The position numbers were made by a program, and so were the translations under genes. DNA of 23,511 nucleotides, from contig CAAGGZ010000004.1 in NCBI GenBank assembly GCA_900769545.1, positions 1-23,511 of the forward strand. Reading direction: 5' to 3'. The notes under the pieces are model-generated. The model saw nothing but the letters and a program-made list of their open reading frames with translations. It had not been told where the DNA came from and ran no database searches. Below are positions 14,010-19,749 of this stretch, in pieces (the first letter of the stretch is position 1; each line of letters opens with the position of its first letter). The stretch is from Clostridia bacterium. Its GTDB lineage: Bacteria > Bacillota > Clostridia > Christensenellales > Borkfalkiaceae.

Positions 14010-16031
14010 TCATACCTTTTTCAAAACAAACCAACGATATTTCTCAAACGAACCCACAAACGCGCCCTCTCTCTTTTCAATGGGCGTATTATCAAGCAAA
14101 TCATAAAGCTGATAATCCCCCTCTATTTGGATAGCAAATTTACGTTCTACTAAGTCGTTTGCAAAATTTAAATCAAATAAGTTCAAGTAATACGCTTCGC
14201 CGTCCTTAAAAATCACACTCTCTACGTATTTACTCGCTTCGAGTGTAATGTTCGGCTGTACGTTGGCTCTTACAATCGCCGTAAAGATTTCCTTGAAATT
14301 TTCTCTTTCATCGTTTTCAAGCGTTGCCGCGCTCCAAATGACCTTCCCTTTTCCATATTTTCCTTCGATAATGGCAGGAATTTCCGTTCCTCTTGCAGGC
14401 GGATTAGAGTGAATGGACGCATACATGGTATTGTCATCGGGGTCGGTATAAGGCAAAATCACCTGCGCCTTCACTTCGCCTTGCGCGCGCTCTATAATCG
14501 GCAATTTGTAAATGATCGGCAGAGGATATTTGTCGTTAAATTCCCCGAAAAACGCCTTATAGACCTCATCCGTCGGCGTAATATATGCCTGTACTTCGTC
14601 GTACCCTTTCCAAACGCGTTCAAACGGGCTGTCACCGTACGTTTCGCTTTTCACTTCACCGCCGAAAAACTCTTTGATAAGTCGGCTTTCCGATTTGCCC
14701 GACAGATACAGCGTTCCGCCCTCTTTTACATAATCGATAAACTTCAAAATTTCGGGATTGTTAAAATCTTCCAACGCAGGAGCAATAATCATTTGATACT
14801 GCGAAAGATTCTGCATATTGCCGTTGGCGATTACCTTTACGGGAATATGCTCTTCAATCAGCGTTCTGCCCGCCCGAATGGCGCACTCTTTGTTGTAAGC
14901 CTTTCCATCGGCAGAAAACTGCGTCGTGCTATCGAAATACACCGCCGTTTCCGCATAAAGCTCCCCTTTATCCATATAGTTTTCATAAGGGATTTGCTTT
15001 GCAAAAACCTTGCCCAATCTTTCGTATGTACGAGCGTCCAACCCACCGTCAGGGTCAACCGCGTCAATGATAAGAGACGCGCCGTGATGCGCAGCCGTCA
15101 ACATTACTTCCGCCTCTAAATCAAGCTCCGGCTTAGAAATCGTATGCTCACGAAGCTTTTTATTGCAACGGCAAGTCATATATTCAAAAGGCTGATTTTT
15201 CGTAATTCCGTAATAATATTTACAAGTAAACGAGTGGTTATATAAGTCGCCGTACAAATCGCCGCCCGTAAATTCACAAGCTTCGTTGATGCCTTCCGTA
15301 GAGCCTGCCAACCAATCGCAAGCAATACCTGCCGCAAAGTTCAATTCACACGTCGCAAACGGAAGAATTTCACGGGAGTTCTTATTGACGAACATAGCGA
15401 ACTCCGCCATCCATTCTTGGCGTTTCTTAACATAAATACGCCATTTGTCGTCCTGCCAATCGAGTTTTTTAGGCATTTCGCCGCCGACTTCCCTTTCCCA
15501 ACGAGCCTTACAAGAAGGACAATGACAAGTCACTTCCCAATACGGCATATCGTAGAAAATACCGTCCAAATTAGGGAAGAGCTCCGCCATTTCACGCATT
15601 TGTGTAATCACAAACGCGCGGTAGGCTTCGTTATTGGGACAGCAAAGTCCGTAACGCTGACCGTGGTCTCGCCACGTTGTTCCGTCCGCATTCACCATCT
15701 CCCACTCGGGATACGTATCCGCCGCCCAGTTATTAAAAATCAAGCTGTAATACCCGACGACCTTCATCCCCCCTGCTTTACACTTGTCAATGAGCGTATT
15801 TAAAATACGGGGATTTTTCGCAAAATAAGCGTGCGTTTTCCCCGACTTAGTCGGATAATGACAAAGCCCTGTATGCGATTGCAGATAAATCATCGGGGAT
15901 TGAATCCTTGCTTGGACTAAATTTTTATAATAATCCTCCGTGTCGAATTTGCTTAAAAATTCGTCGCTCCAATCCGCAATGTGCATATCCACTAAGTTAC
16001 GGCGATAAACGCCTTTGTACCATTTTTCCAT
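14010..16031 (-). CDS. GHL6/beta-galactosidase-like glycoside hydrolase with trimerisation-type domain
   Basis: This is a 673-residue cytosolic enzyme and the first gene of operon B. The N-terminal TIM barrel (about 15-350) resembles hypothetical glycosyl hydrolase family 6: G-I-F-Y-D-M-P-Y-W near 158-166, followed at once by C-H-C-P-S-C, a possible metal-binding knuckle. Residues about 370-590 look like the Rossmann-like beta-galactosidase trimerisation domain (strand V-K-V-I-A-N-G, M-I-I-A-P-A-L, then F-I-D-Y-V-K-E-G-G-T-L-Y-L-S-G-K). A small C-terminal beta domain follows. The barrel/trimerisation pair occurs in GH42 and in alpha-L-fucosidase-like groups; the substrate is not evident. The ATG at 16031 is chosen because AAGGAG lies 8 nt upstream; a GTG at 16040 would overlap that site. 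Confidence 0.78.
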   Translation of the reverse strand: MEKWYKGVYRRNLVDMHIADWSDEFLSKFDTEDYYKNLVQARIQSPMIYLQSHTGLCHYPTKSGKTHAYFAKNPRILNTLIDKCKAGGMKVVGYYSLIFNNWAADTYPEWEMVNADGTTWRDHGQRYGLCCPNNEAYRAFVITQMREMAELFPNLDGIFYDMPYWEVTCHCPSCKARWEREVGGEMPKKLDWQDDKWRIYVKKRQEWMAEFAMFVNKNSREILPFATCELNFAAGIACDWLAGSTEGINEACEFTGGDLYGDLYNHSFTCKYYYGITKNQPFEYMTCRCNKKLREHTISKPELDLEAEVMLTAAHHGASLIIDAVDPDGGLDARTYERLGKVFAKQIPYENYMDKGELYAETAVYFDSTTQFSADGKAYNKECAIRAGRTLIEEHIPVKVIANGNMQNLSQYQMIIAPALEDFNNPEILKFIDYVKEGGTLYLSGKSESRLIKEFFGGEVKSETYGDSPFERVWKGYDEVQAYITPTDEVYKAFFGEFNDKYPLPIIYKLPIIERAQGEVKAQVILPYTDPDDNTMYASIHSNPPARGTEIPAIIEGKYGKGKVIWSAATLENDERENFKEIFTAIVRANVQPNITLEASKYVESVIFKDGEAYYLNLFDLNFANDLVERKFAIQIEGDYQLYDLLDNTPIEKREGAFVGSFEKYRWFVLKKV

Positions 16032-16072
16032 AATCTCCACTCCTTAAAAAGAGGCGCATTATTTGTAATTTA

Positions 16073-16101
16073 ATCATATCATAAAATCTGCTTTTCGTCA
16101 A
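16073..16101 (-). promoter_or_regulatory. Operon B promoter
   Basis: On the minus strand TTGACG (16096-16101), a 17-nt spacer and TATGAT (16073-16078). Transcription would start near 16066, giving a leader of about 35 nt with AAGGAG before the start at 16031. The motif AAAATTGC lies 22 nt upstream of the -35 (16124-16131). Confidence 0.72.
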
Positions 16102-16169
16102 CATTCTTTTGATATTTTATAGCGCAATTTTCCTATATTCGGTTCCAAACGGAGTTTTCCCATATAACT

Positions 16170-16200
16170 ATACAGGGCTCACTAAAAGTAAGCCCTGTAT
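16170..16200 (-). terminator. Hairpin terminator after the GH127 gene
   Basis: A perfect 10-bp inverted repeat, ATACAGGGCT (16170-16179) and AGCCCTGTAT (16191-16200). The loop can extend the stem with ACT/AGT around AAA. It lies 32 nt after the GH127 stop. Downstream on the minus strand the tract is only moderately T-rich (TATAGTTATATG); on the plus strand TGCTATTATTTT follows. It probably separates the GH127 transcript from operon B. Confidence 0.65.
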
Positions 16201-16231
16201 TGCTATTATTTTACTGAGTAAAATTCAGATT

Positions 16232-18013
16232 TTAGTCCTGTTTCGAGCCATTAAACCAAACGGTCATATACGGCTTATCGGAAAGCCATTTTTTACCGCA
16301 AGACTGATAGTCGGCAAGAACAAGCGTGTCACCGCCGTCAAGTTCGCATTCAAAGCGAACGATTTCTCCCTTTTCCGCTTGTTTTTCTCGGCATACAAAA
16401 CCGTTTTCCAAAATAACGGGTTTTTTGAGCTCTCTCTTGCTCTTTTGCTCGTCCGAAGCAAGCGTTAAAGCCCCGTACGTAAAAGCAACTTTACCATTTA
16501 AGGTATGGGTCTTTACAGACATTTGCATACAAATTTCAATGCGCTCGCCTGCGCTGAAATGCTTATCTAAAACATAGTAATCTTCAGACGCAACGGCGCC
16601 GTTTACCGTCATTTTTTCGCACCAATTCGGATTTCTGATATACAGCGTCAACGAGCAATCTTCTTTTACGGTAATCTTGCAATTTCCGTCCGCAGGGTAA
16701 TTGCTTTGGAAGGAAAGCTTAACCGCTTTTCCGTCTTTATCCTTAACGACAACTTCCCCGTCAAAGAGCAAGTTTACAAAAACCTTTTCCTCGTTTTGCA
16801 TTACTGCGCTAAGCGGCATAAGCGCAATACCGCAAGCCCCAATCGCCAAACAGCAGCCGTTGTATCCACCGCTCGCAAACGAGCAATATCCGCCAATCCC
16901 ACGGCCCCTCATATTCATATACAGCGGACTGTAGCTGTCAAATGCGCCTGCTTCCACGTATTCCTTGGTGACCATATTCATTTGCTTATTCATTTCGGTA
17001 TTCAAGCTCCCATAAAGAGCGTTATACCCAGAAATTTCAAAGCGGTTCATATATTTTGCGTCGCCCGTTAATTCAAAGAGTCTTTTATTCACTCTCATCC
17101 AAGTAACGGTAACGCAGGTTTCCTGCATAATGTTTTCGTGGTACTCCGTTTGCATAACCGCAGAATGGTCGAACAATTCGTGCGTGCAGCCCGAACAACC
17201 GATAATGCTCACGTCGGATTTTTCCACCAAGTCCATAAAACGAGCCACAGCGTCGAAATATTTCTTTTCGCCCGTCACTTCGTAATAAGCAAGCAAGCCT
17301 TCGTAAAAAGACATCATTTCATACGCCTTGGTAACCGGATATTGGTAGGGATAAAGCTCGCTGTTTAAAGCAAGGTCCACCAAATTGCAATCGCTGCACC
17401 CACCCAAAGAAATGATATATTCTGCAAAAGCAAGGTATCTCTTTTCGCCCGTCAATTTGTATATTTCCAAAGTGGGCTCTAAGATGGTACAGGAGTTCAC
17501 ACAGCCCCACCAAGAGGACGTTGCCGTAATTTCCATTTTACCTTCTTCCGCTCTGCCGATTTTGCTCAATATGTAATCGAGGTGCTTTTTACAAGCCTCG
17601 ACAATCGTTGCTTTTAAGCCTTCGTCCTTGCAAATTCTTAAATAATAAAGCATACCGACAAGAACGTATTTTCTGCACCACATATCCCAACCGCGAAATT
17701 CATCATCTGCCGTATAGGTGGAAAATCTGCCGAGTTCGTCCTGCTTTGTGAGCAACGCTTTTACCGTATCGGTTAATATTTCATACAACTCTTGATCTTT
17801 GGTATATTCGCATACGAGCGCAGCGCCGCGCATTTGCTTACCAAAGTATTCACCACGCCAAAATCCGTCCAAAACGTCCTCGCGCGTTCCGTAAACCTCA
17901 ACGGCTTTTTGCCAACTGACGCGTCTTTTTAACTGATTGTTTATAACAAAATTTACGGCATTATCCATAATGCCGTTGGTTTTAATCTCCACGCCTGTAA
18001 TTCTATTCATCAT
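16232..18013 (-). CDS. GH127-type beta-L-arabinofuranosidase-like protein
   Basis: This is a protein of about 593 residues without a signal peptide. The all-helical barrel carries the GH127 Zn-thiolate site: E-T-C (299-301, numbered from the first of three ATGs) and C-C (388-389), corresponding to the two residues Glu-x-Cys and the Cys-Cys pair that bind zinc and include the Cys nucleophile. C-T-H-E-L-F (277-282) aligns with the S-T-H-x-x-E-x-F that holds the acid/base Glu. L-T-G-D-A-K-Y after the E-T-C helix is another family mark. A beta domain follows from about 410. Members release beta-L-arabinofuranose; related DUF1680 branches cut other sugars. Three ATGs (18016, 18013, 18010) follow AGGAG; spacing favours the second. 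It is a single-gene transcript. Confidence 0.82.
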   Translation of the reverse strand: MMNRITGVEIKTNGIMDNAVNFVINNQLKRRVSWQKAVEVYGTREDVLDGFWRGEYFGKQMRGAALVCEYTKDQELYEILTDTVKALLTKQDELGRFSTYTADDEFRGWDMWCRKYVLVGMLYYLRICKDEGLKATIVEACKKHLDYILSKIGRAEEGKMEITATSSWWGCVNSCTILEPTLEIYKLTGEKRYLAFAEYIISLGGCSDCNLVDLALNSELYPYQYPVTKAYEMMSFYEGLLAYYEVTGEKKYFDAVARFMDLVEKSDVSIIGCSGCTHELFDHSAVMQTEYHENIMQETCVTVTWMRVNKRLFELTGDAKYMNRFEISGYNALYGSLNTEMNKQMNMVTKEYVEAGAFDSYSPLYMNMRGRGIGGYCSFASGGYNGCCLAIGACGIALMPLSAVMQNEEKVFVNLLFDGEVVVKDKDGKAVKLSFQSNYPADGNCKITVKEDCSLTLYIRNPNWCEKMTVNGAVASEDYYVLDKHFSAGERIEICMQMSVKTHTLNGKVAFTYGALTLASDEQKSKRELKKPVILENGFVCREKQAEKGEIVRFECELDGGDTLVLADYQSCGKKWLSDKPYMTVWFNGSKQD

Positions 18014-18064
18014 CATTTACTCCTATTAAATTCTTTTGCTAAAAATAAATTTCTCTGCCTATGT

Positions 18065-18092
18065 ATTATAACATAAACCGCATTGGGAATGC
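18065..18092 (-). promoter_or_regulatory. Extended -10 promoter of the GH127 gene with inverted repeat
   Basis: TATAAT (18065-18070 on the minus strand) is preceded by TGT, an extended -10 element. No -35 is recognisable; its place is taken by the perfect inverted repeat GCATT-CCC-AATGC (18080-18092), a likely regulator site. AAAATTGC (18095-18102) abuts it upstream. The predicted start is near 18058. Confidence 0.6.
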
Positions 18093-18336
18093 ACGCAATT
18101 TTTAAATATTTATTAAAATATATTTTATTTCTCAAAATCGAAAATGAAATAATCTATCTTTTTTGGACGCTCATCACACGAACCTACGGTAATACATGTT
18201 TTCTTTCTACCTGACATAATGAAAAAAGATACCTACCATTTTTTGATTTTTTCACACTTTTTCACTATTCACTATTACTTATTACTTCCAAAATCGACAG
18301 GCTCATTTCAAGTGAAAAGCGCATAGGTAATAAGTA

Positions 18337-18371
18337 AAATCGACAAGCCTCTTGTCGAAACTTGTCGATTT
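18337..18371 (-). terminator. Terminator following the tRNA-end fragment
   Basis: Perfect 11-bp inverted repeat AAATCGACAAG (18337-18347) and CTTGTCGATTT (18361-18371). The loop contains another CTTGTCG that can pair with the same arm, so two folds compete. On the minus strand it begins one base after the CCA of the tRNA fragment and is followed by TTTTACTTATT, as expected for a tRNA gene terminator. Confidence 0.6.
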
Positions 18372-18372
18372 C

Positions 18373-18400
18373 TGGTCGAGGCGACGAGGATCGAAGGCGT
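18373..18400 (-). pseudogene. 3'-end fragment of a tRNA gene (possible attachment site)
   Basis: Read on the minus strand: T-loop TTCGATC (18389-18395), T-stem CTCGT (18384-18388), acceptor strand CGCCTCG (18377-18383), discriminator A, then encoded CCA (18373-18375). The 5' side of the T-stem is ACGCC, pairing only at its outer three bases instead of the ACGAG needed. No D-arm, anticodon arm or CGAGGCG 5' end lies upstream. A tRNA 3' end without the rest is the usual trace left by integrases that insert in tRNA genes. Confidence 0.5.
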
Positions 18401-18706
18401 TACCCCATTCCTGAACGCCTTTATTTTAAAGGGATTGCGCCATGCATTCCCCGTCGTTCCCCAAAAACTTTTATTTCTTCCGAATGTCATCATCCTTGCT
18501 CTATGACCAACCACTCTAACGAGAGATTAGCTTTTTATTGCTACAACGATCCCCCTTTTATATTTATAGAGGTGGATTCGAACCTGTAAGGCAATCGCGG
18601 AATCCCTTGCAAATAAAGGTTTTCAGCGTTTACCGCCCAATAAAAACCCAAAATTTGATTACACATTTTTCGTCTTTTTACGCGACCATTTTCTTCCATA
18701 AAAGCG

Positions 18707-18738
18707 ACTAACCACCTTTGCAGGTGGTTAGTTTTTTT
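18707..18738 (+). terminator. Strong rho-independent terminator without a visible gene
   Basis: Perfect 11-bp stem ACTAACCACCT/AGGTGGTTAGT with TTGC loop (18707-18732), followed on the plus strand by seven T. No plus-strand gene precedes it. On the minus strand it lies just after the broken dehydrogenase gene, but there the following sequence (CGCTTTTATGG) is poor for termination. Confidence 0.75.
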
Positions 18739-18754
18739 ATAACAGTTATAAAAA

Positions 18755-19215
18755 TTATACTCCGCTATATGCCGAAAAGCCGCCGTCTACGGGAATTACA
18801 GCTCCCGTTACAAAACCGCTTGCACTGTCATCCGCAAGCCACATAAGCGTGCCAATTAAATCAGAAATTTCGCCAAATTTCTTCATCGGCGTTGCCGCAA
18901 GAATTTTACCCGTTCTCGCCGTAGGCGTGCCGTCTTCGTTGAATAAAAGGCTTCTATTTTGGTTGGTCACGAAGAAACCAGGCGCAATCGCGTTACAACG
19001 GATATTGCAGGGCGCAAAATGTACCGCAAGCCATTGCGTAAAGTTGGATATACCTGCCTTTGCCGCGCTATATGCAGGGATTTTGGTGAGCGGTCTATAT
19101 GCGTTCATAGACGAAATATTGATGATATTCCCGCCCGTTTTAATCATATCCTGCGCGAATACCTGCGTTACCAAAAACGCGCTGGTGATATTCAAATCGA
19201 ATACGAATTTCAATG
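18755..19215 (-). pseudogene. 3' half of a short-chain dehydrogenase/reductase gene (uronate-type), truncated
   Basis: About 150 residues match the C-terminal part of SDR enzymes. V-F-D-L-N-I-T-S-A-F-L-V-T-Q-V-F-A is the helix before the active site, S-S-M-N-A-Y holds the catalytic Ser, and Y-S-A-A-K the Tyr/Lys. P-G-F-F-V-T-N-Q-N and the end V-I-P-V-D-G-G-F resemble fructuronate reductase/D-mannonate oxidoreductase-like SDRs. The entire N-terminal Rossmann half (T-G-x-x-x-G-x-G, NAD binding) is missing. The sequence upstream of about 19215 belongs to a different, beta-helix gene in another frame. A TTG at 19243 or ATG at 19237 could start translation, but the product could not bind cofactor. 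It is a remnant created by deletion. Confidence 0.8.
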
Positions 19216-19695
19216 CGTATATTTTCCAACAGAACATTTTCAAAGGTGCAAATATGAATACCGAAATCCTCTATAGGCAAATCATAACACTGAAAAATCG
19301 CGTATAACTAAATCTTTTATGTAAAAGAACGAACAATGCCCGCGCAACCCCAAAATAACCTTTTTGCTTTTCTCGGTTTTATCATCAGAGCGGACCTCAT
19401 TGCAAATTAAGCGAAGCCCGATGATTTGAATATTCTTATTATACGTTTTCGTATACGCACCGCTATTGATAAAAACGTAGCTGTTTTCTTCGCTGTTATT
19501 AACCCTCTTCAAGTATGAACCAGCGCAAAAATGAAGGGTTGTATCATCTCCCAAAACAACTTGATCGGCTATTTCATACACCCCCTGTTCGGAAATATAA
19601 ATATCTCCGCCGCCGTTTACCGCCTCTTGCAACGCAAGCGCGTTTTTCACCCCATCATTTTCTGTATTAAAACCAAAATTAGCAGCAATCTTCAT
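19206..19695 (-). pseudogene. 5' part of a GH28/pectate-lyase-like beta-helix gene, frameshifted and truncated
   Basis: The ATG at 19695 has GAGAGG upstream and opens a right-handed beta-helix protein. Its start M-K-I-A-A-N-F-G, followed by D-G-V-K-N-A-L-A-L-Q-E-A-V-N-G-G-G-D-I-Y-I, is the classic entry of GH28 and pectate-lyase-superfamily proteins. V-Y-E-I-A-D-Q-V-V-L-G-D-D-T-T-L-H-F follows. The frame stops at 19282. If one T is removed from the T5 run (19293-19297) it continues as D-F-Q-C-Y-D-L-P-I-E-D-F-G-I-H-I-C-T-F-E-N-V-L-L-E-N-I-R-I-E, a normal continuation of such proteins, up to about 19210. There it meets the dehydrogenase fragment. The gene has therefore a frameshift and a 3' deletion. 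No signal peptide is seen. Confidence 0.78.
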
Positions 19696-19749
19696 CTTGA
19701 CACCTCTCTTTAACGCTTTTGTTTTCTCTTCTTAATGGGCATCCAAATG

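Larger units (their letters stand above)
18103..18754. other. Gene-free region with repeats and a tRNA-end scar
   Basis: I see no convincing gene here. From left to right it holds: an AT-rich part; a run of near-repeated short units (CACTATT, ACTATTA, CTTATTA; 18251-18290); two related AAATCGACA boxes (18291-18299 and 18337-18345); the tRNA-end fragment with terminator (18337-18400); a short inverted repeat GGCGTT/AACGCC (about 18396-18420); a second T-loop-like TTCGAA (about 18577-18582); and a strong plus-strand terminator (18707-18738). Frames of 60-75 codons in it begin in repeats and show no family features. The composition is consistent with remnants of integrated or excised elements. 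Confidence 0.6.

Noticed and set aside
14409..15119. Open frame of 236 codons on the plus strand opposite the GHL6-like gene
   Set aside because: It is the antisense of a well-supported gene, with no start signal or recognisable domain.
18125..18217. Minus-strand frame of 30 codons starting MSGRKKTCIT, upstream of the GH127 promoter
   Set aside because: There is no proper ribosome binding site (only GGTAGG, too distant) and no conservation evidence. The repeat-rich setting makes chance likely.
18251..18290. Possible CRISPR-like or microsatellite array
   Set aside because: The units are 6-8 bp, imperfect and without spacers, and no cas gene is present.
18308..18514. Small minus-strand frame of 68 codons in the gene-free region
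   Set aside because: It runs through the tRNA-end fragment and its terminator hairpin, so it is a by-product of non-coding sequence.
18570..18595. Possible second tRNA 3' end (GGTTCGAATCC on the minus strand)
   Set aside because: The T-stem arms (ACAGG and CCACC) pair at only two positions, no CCA follows, and the acceptor strand would be atypical. It is kept only as a T-loop-like similarity.
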